A DNA stretch of 64,000 nt from Palaemon carinicauda (taxonomy: Eukaryota > Arthropoda > Malacostraca > Decapoda > Palaemonidae), in NCBI RefSeq assembly GCF_036898095.1, contig NC_090745.1, positions 87,025,748-87,089,747 of the forward strand, read 5' to 3'. Under the pieces are notes generated by a model, which saw only the letters and a list, made by a program, of their open reading frames with translations, searched no databases and was not told where the DNA came from. Position 1 is the stretch's first letter, and each line of letters begins with the position of its first letter. This document shows positions 35,457 through 47,639 of the stretch, one piece after another. Both the position numbers and the translations under genes were made by a program.

Positions 35457-35709
35457 TGTGACGGTGGCCGAGAGAGGAGTTGTGAACTCAAAGGCAGATT
35501 GGAAACGACTGAGTTATATATTAAGGAACACTCTTCTTTATATACAAAACCTCAAGGCAACAGGACATAACATGTTCGAGAGACAGACAATGTTCAGAGC
35601 AAAACAGCAGACATGAATTTTCATGTTTGTTTGAGTGCGAGGGAAGAGCGAAGATACAAGCATATATAAAAAGGAATTATGTACAATTGTGTGACACATG
35701 GTTGGTACA
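35457..35709 (-). repeat. TRIM 5' LTR (right copy)
   Basis: Direct repeat of 34491-34744, next to the primer-binding-like TTGGTGACCCCGG on the minus strand. Confidence 0.85.
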
Positions 35710-35713
35710 GTAT

Positions 35714-36600
35714 CGACGACATAGGAGGCATAGCACGTCTCACTTTCTTGATTCGGTTCGTTGTCTTGGGAATCTGCGAGCTTGACCTCCAGCCGCAATC
35801 CTCTGAGTTCCCCTTGAAGGGGCTCTCCCACGAAGGGGCTGACGAGTGGGAAGTGCCTCCTTTTGTATCCTTGCTAAAAAGCTAGCTGGGAGGACTTTCT
35901 TAGCAGTCCCAGAGATAAGATCTTGCGTAGCCTGTTATGCCAGAGCTGTCGACAAATCTTTCCCTAAGTCCGGAGGGAAAAGATGATTACCCAACGGAGC
36001 AAGTAAAAGTTCAGATCTCTGAACCAGGGACAAACCTGAAGAAAAAAAGGAACCAAAACATAGTCCTCTTTTTAAGAACTCCTGCCGTGAAAAGGGGCGG
36101 AAAGTTCGATGGAGCCATCCCTCCCGGCCTTATCCAGACAGGCAATCAGATGCATCTGAGCCTCGTTCTTAGGGTCTGTGGCTTTTGTGAGTTCCGAGAG
36201 TCCAGTCCATAAGGCTGAAGACTTCTATTGTCTAAAAAATTACCTTCAGCAGATGGTCCATTTCAGAATTGGACCACATAACCTTCGACTTGCTCATGGC
36301 TGACCTGAGTGAGGAGTCAACAAGTCTGGAGAAGTCTCCCTGGGAGGAGGCAGGAACTCCCAAACCAAGAACTTCCCCAGTCGAATACCACACACTAGAT
36401 CTGGAAGCCAGTCGAGTTTGAGGAAAAGAAAAAGGAGGCCTTCCCTAAATCCTTTCTCTTGGATGTCCATTGGTTGAGAGTTGAGAAAACTCTCTTAACC
36501 GATCAAGCCAGGACCATCTTCTTGAAGGAGGATGTTTTTTGGGGTCTGCCCTTCAAAAACGGAGAGGGCGGGCTCTGATGTATAGGTTGAGTAAAGTCTT
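35714..36600 (-). pseudogene. DIRS-E Gag C-terminal region
   Basis: Nucleotide-level relative of DIRS-B 17393-18214 and DIRS-G 52743-53336, for example AGGAACTCCCAA followed by AGAACTTC at about 36350-36380. On the minus strand this encodes the conserved V-L-G-L-G-V-P-A segment. Several frame changes leave no long frame. Confidence 0.65.
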
Positions 36601-36819
36601 CTGGCTACAGAGATGGTAAAACTGTCAGAAGTTTTTAAGATCAGCTGCCTGTAGTGAATCCTGAGATTCGTCTTCTAATTCGGCTAATGGAACATTGATT
36701 CCCTGATTCGAATGGGTAGGAGACAAAACCGCGTCATCCTGTCGGTTATTGTCTTCCAAAAATAATTCATCTTGTCCTGAAGGAATCTCGTGAAGGATAT
36801 CATGCAGTTGCGAAGAAGC

Positions 36820-37500
36820 ATCATGTTTATGTACTGTAAGCCTCGAGGGAGAGACAGGTTCCAGTGCTTCCAGCATAAGATCATCATGCTGTAAGCAAGC
36901 ATCAACATCGGTAACCCCATGAGAGGGAAAATCTTGTTCGCGTGCGTCCAGCATGCGTTCAGCATGTTGTATGTCAACAGCGTGACACGAGGGAGCGTTA
37001 GTTGCGCGTTCAGAAAATCGCGGAGGAGAGAGAAAAACTTGTCTATCCTGTTGCGAGGACAAGTCCCAACTACATGAGTCCATCATGCGTCCAGATTGAG
37101 ACTGCTGAATGTTTCCATGAGAGGTATCAGTCTACTGCATGTGTCCCGAATTCCGTGTCTGCCGCGAGCCGTGAGGAAGCGTTAGTATCGCGTCCAGTCA
37201 GTCGTGAAGAAGGGACAACTGTTTTTCTATAGTGACGTGGGGACAAAACCTGACTGCATGCGTCCAGCATATGTCCAGACTGCCACATGCGTCCAGTTTG
37301 CCGTGAGCTTCCAGACTGCTGCATGCGTCCAGATTGCCGTGAGCTATCAGCTTGTCACATGCGTCTCGCATGAGCGATAGTCGCACGTTCCGCAGATCGC
37401 GAAGGCGAGACAACTGCTTGTCTATCTTGTTGTGTGGACAAACTTTGAGTGTATGCATCCAGCATACGTCCAGACTGCCGCATGAGTCCACCTTGTCGCT
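36820..37500. repeat. DIRS-E Gag degenerate minisatellite
   Basis: Irregular repeats of phrases such as CATGCGTCCAGATTG and CTGCATGCGTCCAG with spacing of roughly 30-45 bp, and larger blocks repeating around GTTAGT...CGTCCAG and CTTGTCTATCTTG. The sequence is unrelated to the minisatellites of DIRS-A and -B but stands at the same place in Gag. Confidence 0.7.
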
Positions 37501-37518
37501 TGCTGCAACGCGAGCTGA

Positions 37519-38126
37519 TCACTGCAAGGGAGCGTTGCTGAGTGTCGGAGAAATACGCTGTCCGATAATATCTTGATTAACGGAAGACCCTTTTCTTGGT
37601 CTATTGCTGTCCTTAGATTCTTTTAGATGCGACTTCTCTGTCCGAGAATCGTAAGCATCAAACAGAGACGAAATCGACTTCTTTAATTCAGACAAATCAG
37701 ATACATGATGAGTGCCGTGTGCGCTAACTGAACGATGTACTGATCGCTGCGAGGTATCGTACGATACTTCCAGGGCGATCTGAACCGTGTACCGATCGTT
37801 GTGAGGGATCGTCAACAGTATTCGGGTGGATACCAGGGGAAAGTCCTTGTGACATTTCCCAAACTGGGGGAGGGGAAGAAGCGTGTACCGACGTAAACTG
37901 AGCACCTTCCACCTCTGACGAACTATGCGTCTTACGTGACTGTTTCGGTGCTGACACGTTGCCTTCGTCCGAAAGGAAAAAACCTCCGGCGAACACCAGT
38001 CACTGCAGGATGGTTTATTAGGAGACATACATCTCTTGAGTGGTCTTGAACGTAGTGGTTGGCGCCAACCATGTCGCGGTTTTACGTGATGGGATACCTT
38101 GCCTTTCCAATGGCAAGGGTAAGCGT
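37519..38126 (-). pseudogene. DIRS-E Gag N-terminal region, cut by hAT
   Basis: A frame starting inside hAT sequence runs into Gag. The native part includes SELKKSISSLFDAYDS (about 37640-37690) and the basic start region matching DIRS-B near 19370. The element breaks off at 38126, within the word corresponding to GAGCGTTCTGGG of DIRS-B, exactly where hAT sequence begins. Confidence 0.65.
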
Positions 38127-38815
38127 CAGAGGCGTAACAATCGGGTGGCAGAGGTGGCAAACTGCCACGGGCCCAGGGCCTATAATGATTAAAGGGGCCC
38201 ATGGACGTAGAGTCACAGAAAGGGAGCCAAGGGACCCAAGGGATATGGGCCCATGGCCGTAAAAAGAAGAAAAAAAAAAATTGCTACTGCTTGCTGTTAT
38301 ATCGTAGTGATTTAGAAAAAAAATTATTTAAAATTCCTCAAAATAATACTGGCAAATGATTATTAACAGAAACTGAGAAGACATTACATATTGTTAATGT
38401 ATATGATGGCCTTTGTGGGTTATGGGTTTGGAGGTCATAGGGAGTATTACTGTTCGTACACTACAGGTCCGTATGAGATCTTGGCTTGAACGCGTTATGT
38501 TCCTGTCTAAGTCCTGGCCTCCGTGTACACCAGTTACCAGAGCTTATCAGTTGTCACCGCCTGTGACCGCCAATATCTTTTGATCATTTAAAGGAAAAAG
38601 TGAGAAGTTTTTCGCGTTTCGTGATTGTTTTACATTGTATTTTTTTATAAGTTGACTACAACTGATAGTTATCTTACACCTTATGAAAGATTATGTTGAT
38701 TACGAATTGTAAACTTAATTTCAATATTTGACTCACAATAAAAATAATGTAATAGAAATAACAATGCATTGAAGAAATATCTTTGATAACTTCACAATGA
38801 TATCAATAAAAAAAA

Positions 38816-39005
38816 TGGTGTTTGCGTTCCACCTCGGTGGTCGCAGATTCGATTCTTGGCCATTCCATTGAGGAGTGAGAGATGTGTATTTCTGGTGATA
38901 GAAGTTCACTCTCGACTTGGTTCGGAAGTCACGTAAAGCCGTTGGTCCCGTTGCTGAATAACCACTGGTTCCATGCAACGTAAAAACACCATACAAACAG
39001 AAAAA
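38816..39005 (+). repeat. tRNA-derived SINE
   Basis: TTTGCGTTCCACCTCGGTGG followed by TCGCAGATTCGATTCTTGG. The latter fits an RNA polymerase III B box (GATTCGATTCT), with an A-box-like stretch before it. The body continues to GCAACGTAAAAACACCATAC and an A-rich tail. I recognise this sequence type as a common dispersed repeat in decapod genomes. It is not a functional tRNA gene: no cloverleaf can be drawn. It lies in the hAT 5' region. Confidence 0.7.
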
Positions 39006-39091
39006 CAATAGAATTTTTGTATAACAAATGATAACAGAGTATAATTTTCTCAATTAATAATAGTTTTTATTTACAGTGAATCGGATAAATC

Positions 39092-41734
39092 ATGCCTCCC
39101 AAAAAACATCTTAGTGGCAGTGAAAAGCGGAAAAAGAAAAAAAGAAAATTAAATTAAGGCATCAAAGCTTCCAAAAATTAGTGGTTTCTTTTCCCCAACA
39201 GTAGAAGTGATTAACGAAAATGCAAAGGACAATGACAGTTGTGAAGCTATGGGAGAAAATACTAATAGTAGCGTCACTAGTGGAAATGCCTACTGCTAGT
39301 ACTAGTTTAGTTGAAACAAACACAGCAACTGATACAGGTGAAAAGAAATTAGACGAAGTTGGCAGGCCTGATTCTGACCCAGTTTCCGACACTATATTAG
39401 GTAATACCTGTGAAGATGAGTGTAAACCTAGTACCTCAAAAGACAATGTGCCTGAGCTCTCATTTGACACAATAAAATCGTTGTGGCCCACAGACCGAGG
39501 ACATTTTTATGGAACAAAACTTGAAGGACCAAACAAAACGATTTATCATTACAAATGGACATTGCAAGCCTAATGGCCCTTTCAAAAAGGATGCAGAAGG
39601 TCGCTCTTTCTCTGAAAAATATCGTCATGCAGTGTCCAAATCAGGTGTGAAAATTGAGAGGTCGTGGTTATGCTATTCAGTTGTTCTTGATAAAGCTTAT
39701 TGTGAGACTTATTGGTTGTTTGCTAATCGAGGAGCGAGTAGATTTCAAGATACATGGATTGATGGCTATTGTGACTGGAAACACATAGGTGAGGGTATGA
39801 AGATGCACGAATCATCCCAAATTCACTATAATTCATGCCTAGTGTATGAACAATGGCGCTTGCATGGAACTTTGAGTGAAGCACTTGAAGGCAATCTTCA
39901 AAAGGAGAAAAAATACTGGCGTCAGGTTTTGGACAGATTATTAAATGTAACTCTTACATTAGCGATGGGCAATTTGCCATTTCGTGGACACAAAGAAGGA
40001 ACACAAGCAGAAGATGAAGGTGATTATGGTGAGGATGAAAGGAAACATGGAAATTCATTTGAATTATTGAGTTGGTTTCTAAATATGATCCAGTTCTTTC
40101 AGAATTAATCAGTAAACCTTAAGGTAAACAAAGTATATGAGCCCAATGATACAAAATGAACTCATTCAGTTGCTTTCAAAGGAAACTGAAAAAGAACTTA
40201 CTTATGTCATTAAAGCAGCTCCATTTTATAGCATAATGTTAGATACAACACAGGATATTTCTAAAATTGATCAGATGTGTGAAATATACCGTTACTGTAG
40301 CATAGAATATAATGATAATGGAAAGCCAAAAGCCCTACAAATTAATGAGTCTTTTTGGGGGTTTCATAAGGTTGAGGGCCAGAGTGGAGCTGCACTGTCA
40401 GAACAAATTTTGCAAATAATTAAACAAAGAGGACTTTCTATTTCAAGGTGTCGTGGCCAAGGATATGATGGAGCTAGTAACATGAAGGGGATATACAAAG
40501 GTGTGCAGAAAAAAAATAATTGATGTTGAACCCAGTGCAGTTTATGTTCATTGTGCTGCTCATGATTTAAATTTGGTGATTAATGATGCTGTCAAGGATG
40601 TGACAGAAATGGCACAGTTTTATGATATTGTTCAAAGAGTCTGTGTTTTTTGGATTTAGTATCAAGAGATGGGACATATTATCTAGCTTAATTTCTGAAT
40701 CAGGCACTCACAAAGGAGTAACTATTAAAAAGTTAAACCCAACTAGATGGGCTGAACGTTATGATGCGGTATTTGCTCTCAAAGTTCAATTCTGTGATGT
40801 GCAGAAAGCTCTAGAACAAATATTATGCAGCTCTAAGGCAGACGAACGCAATGAAGCCACTGCACTAAAGAAATGTCTTGAAAATTTTAATTTTGTATTC
40901 CTTTTAACGTTTCAGCCCAAAATCTTACAGTCAATAGATTTAGTATCAAAAATGTTGCAATCAAAAGCAGTTGATCTTGCTAAGGCAGCAGACCTCTTAA
41001 AGGTTTGCATGGATGAGTTGTGCAGATTAAGAAATCAGTTTGAGGATGTAAAGAAAGAAGCAACAGATATAGCCCAGAAGTAGTCAATCCGACCAGAATT
41101 TGAGGAAAAGAGACTTCGTACCGTAAAAAGACATTTCGGCGAGCTTTGTGAGGACCAAAGATTAGAAGATCCAGAGAGTTTGTGTAGAGTAACTGTTTAC
41201 TATCGTACTCTGGACATCATCACAGCTCAGTTGAACTTCCGTTTTACTGGCTTGCATGAAGTTGTCTCATCATTCTCAGTGTTGGATCCAATCTCATTGC
41301 AAAATTTATCTGACTCAGAGCTGTACGAAAAGGCATATAGTTTAGTGAAAAAATACCACAACGATGTGTCAGAAACATTCACACAGGAAATTTTCAGCAT
41401 GAGATCTGCTCTGAATGGAGAAATAAGCAAAGTTTCTAGTATTAAGGACCTTGCTAATATGTTGATCATAGAAAATCATTCTATTTCAGCCAGTTTCCCT
41501 GAGGTTTGTACTGCATTGCTTTTGTTTTTAACTGTTCCAGTCTCAACTGCAAGTGCAGAGCGTTCATTCTCCAAACTAAAGCTTGTTAAAAACTATTTGC
41601 GAAGTACAATGGCACAGGAAAGATTAGAAGGACTAGCTCTTCTATCAATTGAACAAGGAACTGCGCGTAAATTGAACTTGAGTAAAGTCATTGACAGATT
41701 TGCAGAGATGAAAGCAAGGAAGAAAGAATTGTAG
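39092..41734 (+). pseudogene. hAT transposase (ZMYM1/DUF4371-like), frameshifted
   Basis: It starts MPPKKHLSGSEKRKKKKRK after a splice-acceptor-like TTTACAG at 39071-39076. Pieces in three frames follow. A TTF-type zinc-finger region holds NGPFKKDAEGRSFSEKYRH and WLCYSVVLDKAYC (39509-40108). A DUF4371 part holds SIMLDTTQDISK and RGQGYDGASNMKG (40137-40523). An inter-domain part lies at 40622-41083. The C-terminal hAT dimerisation region holds VPVSTASAERSFSKLKLVKNYL (41180-41734). At least four frame changes and an in-frame stop after codon 20 kill it. The intact protein would be about 800 residues and would cut and paste hAT DNA. Confidence 0.87.
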
Positions 41735-41888
41735 AAAGTATAAGGTATATTTGTTTATTTAATGATGGTATAAATGTTTTGGACCAAGTTGTGTTTATTT
41801 TCATTTTATAGGTATCGTAATTATGTAATAATGCAATGGCCGCATAGGCCTACATGAGGGTATTCATCAGATTCATTATTGAAAATAT

Positions 41889-42250
41889 GACAAATTCGAA
41901 GATAATTTGTATTTTTCCTAACCATACAAACCTTAGCTATTTACAAAGGGTTACCTTTTAGCGCAGCTGAAATGGCGAGCCATTAGAATTTAACGAGGGT
42001 GTATTACCCCCGCGCTAGTTAGCGGGGGGGTAGGGGAGTGGTAGCTAGCTACCCCTCCTCCCCCTCACACACAGGTGAATGCTCACTTTCACTTAGAGGT
42101 AGGACTTGTCTTGGGGGACAGGGCTGGCGGGCAAATATGTGTAAATAGCTAAGGTTTGTATGGTTAGGAAAAATACAAATTATCTTCGAATTTGTCATTT
42201 GTTCCGTAACCGAAATACAAACCACGCTATTTACAAAGGGTGACTTACCC
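41889..42250 (-). repeat. DIRS-F 3' inverted repeat and internal complementary region
   Basis: The left outer end GACAAATTCGAAG recurs inverted at about 42185-42203, followed at once by the inverted right outer end. The GC-rich core contains GTAGCTAGCTACC, a perfect palindrome, at about 42042-42054. Confidence 0.85.
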
Positions 42251-42399
42251 CTTAGGTAGGGTGGAAAGTCCCCAGCCATACTGGCTTTGGCTTTACCCGG
42301 GGACTCAGAATCCGAGTGAGTCGCACTCGAGAAAAGGAGTCCCTGCACCTCACAAGTTCCTTGCTCCGCAAGGAACCACATGGTTCTGGCCTACGTAAG

Positions 42400-45300
42400 C
42401 TTGTGTGTGAAGGAAGAAGTGTGACCCATCCTAGGCAGTTGACCTGGAGTTCCAGAAGGAACTCTGGGTTAGGACGTTCCCAATACCACCTCGTCAGGGT
42501 ATGGGGGACGCGACAGTATTGACTCAATACTCGGAACACAAGGAAGCATGGTTTACCTGCAGAGGTTCGAGGTCAGCTATGCAGAGACCAGGATGCTGCT
42601 TCCCCGTAGAGGGGATGATGAAGAAAGAAGTAAGGGCCAGACATACTTCTTTCGTTCATGCAGACTAAAACCTGATAACAATGCCCTCAACCTTCTGCTA
42701 CCTGTCCAAAAAGGAGCCTGAGGTTAGACCAGCTGTTGTGTAGCCACCACAGAGCGATAGAAAACGTATCGAGACTCCTGTGGGTCACGCCCTGCAGGAA
42801 GCGGGCTGCGAAGGTCATTAGACGCTTCCAGACTCCAACTTGTAGCACCTGCGTCACAGAGTAGTATTACTCGAAGGCGAGGGACGTTGCGATGTATCCA
42901 ACATCGTGCTGTAGGGCGACGTGACGGGGGAGGGTCTGGAGACAGGTCGAGATGAATGTCCTTGAGTCCGGGCTGAAGAGGTATACTGGTGACTCTCCCC
43001 CGTGTCCCCCTTGTGCTCCCAAATCGGCTGCAACTGAGGACAAACTGCAGCTGTTCCCAGCGCTAACCTCTCGATTCCTTTACTGGCAAGAAAGAGAAGG
43101 TCTTGGGACATCAGATAAAGAATGGAGACTCGAAATCTTGAATGAATCGGACCGAAGGGCAGGGACCCCCAGATTCTGAGTCTAGCCAACAACTCAGGAG
43201 CGAGCCTGAATGTTGCCTTCCCCTCTTCCTTAGAAAGGGGGGAGTCATAAGAGACCAAGAAGATTGCTTACACACTGGCCGTGGCCAGAGTGAGCAGGAG
43301 ACCCAAGGCGGAATACAATCCGAGGGCTGTCGTAAAGGGTCTTGAGAAGATCTCTTAAAGGACTAAAAGTCCGAGCCATGCTCCAAGTTGGAGGTCTTCC
43401 TCCGACTAGGGCAGGGACGATCGTAGCTTCGCATGAGCGAGGATAGATCCAGCGGGCAGGAAAAAGTTATTCCTTTAAGCCTGAAGGTCAGGGAAAGGCT
43501 GAGCGACAGGCTTCATTGCCGAGAGCGGAAAGGAGTTTCCTCCCGCCGAAAGGCAATAAGACCGTTATTGCTGGAGAAGAGGCCTCAAGGGAAGAGGTAT
43601 ATCTCCCCCGGCACCAACCACCTTAGACTCTTCACTTTGCCTGGGAGACCCCTGTGGATGACTATCGCAGATGACGCGACCTCCGTACCGCGACTGTAGC
43701 GGGTTGTCTCTTCTTGAGGAGGAGGCGTAGTGTCTCCAGGCATGAAGCCGAAGCGACGCCCCGGTTCGGGAGAGATGTCGCAGTGTGGTTGCTTGAGTAG
43801 TCTGTGCCGTGGGAGAAGCTCTCCCGGGAGTTCCGTCAGGGGAAGCAGAGGGTCCAGAAACCGTTCTGCGCATAGTCCCAGTGGAGCTCTCCCATTGAAA
43901 GGTTGACAGACAACCTGGTCTTGTTGAGACCCATTGTCCACAGACAAAAAGGAGGGAAGACGCAGGCGTCGAAGTTGTCCCACCATCACCGGAATGCATC
44001 TTGCCAGAGTCTCGGGGTCTGAGACTGGGGGGAAGAATAGCGGAAGCTTGAGGTTCCAAGCTGTCGCGATCAGGTCCCCCAGACCAGTACTTGCTGGTTA
44101 CCCAAGGTCAAAGACCCCCAGGTACACTCTCTCTACGAGGCTCTGCTCGGATAGTCTGAGAGAACATTCCCCTGCCTGGAATGAGAGAGCCAATGGTGGT
44201 ATTGAGAGAATCTCAATCATCCCGGTATCTCTACTGCAAGATGTGAAGGTGTGAAAATGCATCCCCTGCTGGTTAGAATATGCCAGAATCATGAAGTCGA
44301 CGCGCACGGGGCGACTCGGCAGGAGCTGTAGGATCTGTAGAGGGGCCAGACTAAGGCCCCTAAGTCTGCCTGAATGATGGAGAGGTATCCTTCAGGTCTT
44401 GACCATAGGCCTGGACCGGAACATGCCCCCCCCCTTTCCTTTGACGAGTCCGAGAACCGCATCAAGAATGTGGGGAAAGGACGAGAATATCCACTACCAT
44501 CAAGAGGCTCCATAGGTCAACACCCATTGCAGGTCTAATAGTTCCGCTGGTCCCATAGGGGCCAGGAAGTCCGGTTAAACATTGCCTGAAGCCACCGGAA
44601 CTTGGATCGCCCCACATGGAACTTATCCTGAGGCGACCGTTCGGACTATAGACGGGTCAATGAGGAAAGGAGAACTAGGAAACGTTCCAAGGTAGGGCTG
44701 AAAGCTCTGCTTGACTGAGAACAGGTACTGCGACTCTCCTCAGTCTTGCCACAGTCAACCGAAAGGAAGGCTCGGAGGATGTGGTGACAGAATCTGGCGT
44801 ACCCAGGTGGTCACCCATCCAAGTACCGACGTTGCTTAACCTCGCTGGACGGACGAGAAGCGGGGTTTCCAACGTGGTAAGGCCGTTGACTCAATATCAT
44901 GGCCAGATACTCCAGATGTTGAGGCAGAGGAAGAGAAGGCTCCAAGCAAAATACCATGAGCCCACACTCATGGTAAGCATCCGGAAGCTTGTCCCGGCGC
45001 TGAAGAAGGTTGAACCCGAGCCTACCGGAGTTGACCAGCCCTCCAAACAGCAGAGGAGGCGGAAGCCTGCACCTGAGCGGCCAAGAGGAAGGCAGGGAGA
45101 GTTCTCTGGGGACACAAACCTGCTATGCCACGACGGGATAGCCACACTGCATCATAAGCAGGAATACTTGCAGTCTAGGCTGAATTCGACGAGCACCCTG
45201 GAAGATGGATGGAATGGAAACTGAAAGTACCCGTCCTTCCGATCCAGGGTTTAAGGAGTCCTGTCGCCTCGTTACCAGTCTGATCGATTCTGCTGGTCTA

Positions 45301-46250
45301 CGCTGGCCGAAGTTTGTTCGACAAACTTGATCAGGGCTGAGAGGTCGACTACGGACATCCCCTCTCAGATCCTTCCTTACAAGAAAGGATCGACTGAGGG
45401 GGCCGGGGGTGAAGCCGTCGATGATCCTAAGGAAGACCTTCGCCTAAGGTATGGATCATTCTGCCCAACCGGGCAACTCTGCTGACGCTATGGCATAGAG
45501 GTTCAGAGACACTGAATTCGCTGACAGAGACGGCAGGCGCGATATCCTTGGCTGATCACAGAGATTGTGCGGGAATGGGCATCGGGAAGCTGTCATTCGG
45601 ATGAGTAACCTTAAGCATCCTCCCAGCGAAAAACCTGCAATCCTAGAGTTCGTGAACTCCTTTTAGGACTATGCCCCCCCGGGGGAGTCTCCCGTGCCAT
45701 CTGTTCCTGACAGGAGGAAACTGCAATTGGACACCTCGTCCCAGTTGTCGTAGCCGATAACTTAGGCCGACGTGGTTGAAAGAAAAGGGCGCTGGAGCAC
45801 TGCAGAGTCTGGAAGAAAGCGCCTTGGAGGAGTGAAACCGGAAGTTGATTTCCTCCGCACAGCAGCTGTCTAAGTCTCTGTCCTTGGGCACAAACAAACT
45901 CTTCTCAAGGATGGAAGGGTGTCTGAGGTCGTCGACCTCCACAGATGAGACACCCGAAGGAAGCCCTCAGTCAGCACGTCAAGATGGTACAACATCGAGC
46001 TTGTCCGCAAGTTAGATACTTAACGACGAAAGGCCAAGGTGCCTGAGCTCAAGAGGAGGAAAGTACCCCTGATCTTCCTGTACCTTCCTTGAACCAAACC
46101 TCGGGCCGTAACCGAGGAGGGAAAGAACCTGGTAAGCTCCCAGAGGAAGGGGTAAGCAGTCACCCCTTGTCCGATGGAGAAATCTCGAACGGAAAGCCCC
46201 CCCGCCAAAAATCCTTCCAGGGAATGACGGGGAAGGGCTAACCCAGGTTC
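42400..46250 (-). pseudogene. DIRS-F RT/RNase H/recombinase remnants
   Basis: No frame over about 160 codons survives, but motifs remain on the minus strand. An RT motif A-like LDRKDGYFQFPFHPSS lies near 45200-45240. The RNase H/YR linker LRWLVPGEIYLFP lies at 43585-43625. An IPSWHSRFVSP-like palm stretch lies at 45090-45145. The order agrees with DIRS-D. Frames elsewhere here (for example 44781-45224 plus) are antisense by-products. The number of stops suggests this is among the oldest DIRS copies in the window. Confidence 0.6.
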
Positions 46251-46429
46251 AGGAAAGAGGAGTGTTGCTCAGATCTCCCTTAAGTTTCTCCTATTCTTGC
46301 AAGTGCCATGCTCTGCGTTTACGGGGTGAGGCCGTGTTCTGGAAATATGCTCCAGAAGAATTCGCCAGGCTGGCCATGCTGCGAAAACCCCATTGGGAAT
46401 CGTGGTCGCAATCACCCTGGAGCTCGCAC

Positions 46430-47620
46430 GACGGTAATTCAAAGATTTTTGCGTGGGCGAACGTGGAAGCGCCCATGCGCGGTAACGCAAACGAAGGTGA
46501 GCGAAGGAGCGCAGAAGGAGGGCGAGCGTGGTAGGAAGGGCGAGAGCTGGTGGTCGGCGAGCGATAACCCATAGACGAGCAATGGATACTGCAAGAAATA
46601 AGCCGACGTTTGTGCGAAGAAACACTGTAGGTTCGCGCGACGGAACACCATCCGTCCGCGCGATGGAAAAACCGTTGGTTCGCGCGTGGGCGAACATTGG
46701 AGAGCATGGGCGCGGACGCGCATGAGCGTAGACGTGCAGGCACGTGGGCGTGTGGGCGCGCAGGCGAATGGTCGCGCGGGCGCACAGGCAAGCGGTCGCG
46801 CGGGCGCGCGGGCGAGCGGTCGCGCGGGCGCGCAGGCGAGCGGCCGTGAGGGTGGGCAGGTGGATGAGAGCGAGTCCGAGGCGGGGAACGCAAGAGTTAG
46901 CGCGATGGCGAGGAAACGCGCTGCCGCGTGGGCGAGGAAGACTGCTGGCGATATGGATCAACAAGCGATCGGTGGTGAGCTGGTGAGCGCTAACGCGCAG
47001 GTTGGCGATGGCGCGTTGTGTTATGCCGACGCGATGGTCGAGCAGCATGCGCAGGTGAGCGATCGTGCATTGGCGAGCAGTATGCGAAGGTGAGCGATCG
47101 CGAGCAGCATGTGCAGGAGGGCGATCGCGCGATGGTGATCAGCATGCGCCGGGTCGCGCGATGGTGATCAGTATGCGCAGGGTCGCGCGATGGTGATCAG
47201 CATGCCAGGGTCGCGCGATGGCGATCAGCATGCGCAGGTGGGCGGTCGCGCGATGGCGAGCAGCATCTGCAGGTGGGCAATCGCGCGATGGCGAACAGCA
47301 TCCCTAGTTGAGGGTCGCGCGATGGTGATCAGCATGCGCAGGGTCGCGCGATGGTGATCAGCATCCGCAGGTGTGCAGTCGCGCGATGGCGATCAGCATC
47401 CGCAGTTGAGGGTTGCGCGATGGCGATCAGCATCTGCAGTTGAGGGTCGTGCGATGGCGATCAGCATCCGCAGTTGAGGGTCGCGCGATGGCGATCAGCA
47501 TCCGAAGTTGAGGGTCGCGCGATGGCGATCAGCATCCGCAGTTGAGGGTCGCGCGATGGCGATCAGCATCCGCAGTCGAGGGTCGCGCGATGGCGATCAG
47601 CATGCGCAGTTGAGTTAGTA
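46430..47620. repeat. DIRS-F GC-rich minisatellite
   Basis: From about 47090 to 47610 the unit is 34 bp (GATCAGCATCCGCAGTTGAG plus GGTCGCGCGATGGC), about 14 copies. From 46430 to 47090 shorter, looser units of the GCGCGGGCGCGCAGGCGAGC type occur, with many CpG. The 34-bp unit is not a multiple of three. It occupies the Gag region of DIRS-F. Confidence 0.88.
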
Positions 47621-47639
47621 GCTGGCGAACCATGTTCCT

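Larger units (their letters stand above)
34491..35709 (-). mobile_element. TRIM-like miniature LTR retrotransposon, 1,219 bp
   Basis: Direct repeats of 254 and 253 bp (34491-34744 and 35457-35709) start TGTGAC and end GGTTGGTACA. The target duplication is GTAT at 34487-34490 and 35710-35713. On the minus strand the sequence next to the 5' LTR reads TTGGTGACCCCGGAGTGACT, a primer-binding-site-like start. The other LTR is preceded by AGAGGGGGAGCCA, a polypurine tract. The 712-bp interior encodes no RT, so it would depend on a Ty3/gypsy-type partner. The LTRs are nearly identical, implying a recent insertion into DIRS-E. Confidence 0.85.
31013..38126 (-). mobile_element. DIRS-type retrotransposon E (truncated at both ends)
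   Basis: Same group as A, B and G. From the sense 5' end: Gag N-terminus (37519-38126), degenerate minisatellite (36820-37500), Gag C-terminal region (35714-36600), RT (33935-34490), a Gag fragment (31913-32183), RNase H and YR (31017-31912). The recombinase C-terminus, the 3' repeat and the 5' leader with its repeat are missing: foldback C and a hAT element lie at the breakpoints. A TTAA-flanked element and a TRIM have inserted into it. Confidence 0.72.

Noticed and set aside
38820..38870. Functional tRNA gene
   Set aside because: A B-box-like sequence is present but no acceptor stem or cloverleaf can be formed, and it continues into a known type of SINE body.
46269..47048. Arg/Pro/His-rich proteins of 200-260 residues
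   Set aside because: They are read from the GC-rich minisatellite of DIRS-F in several frames at once, with no motif outside the repeat.
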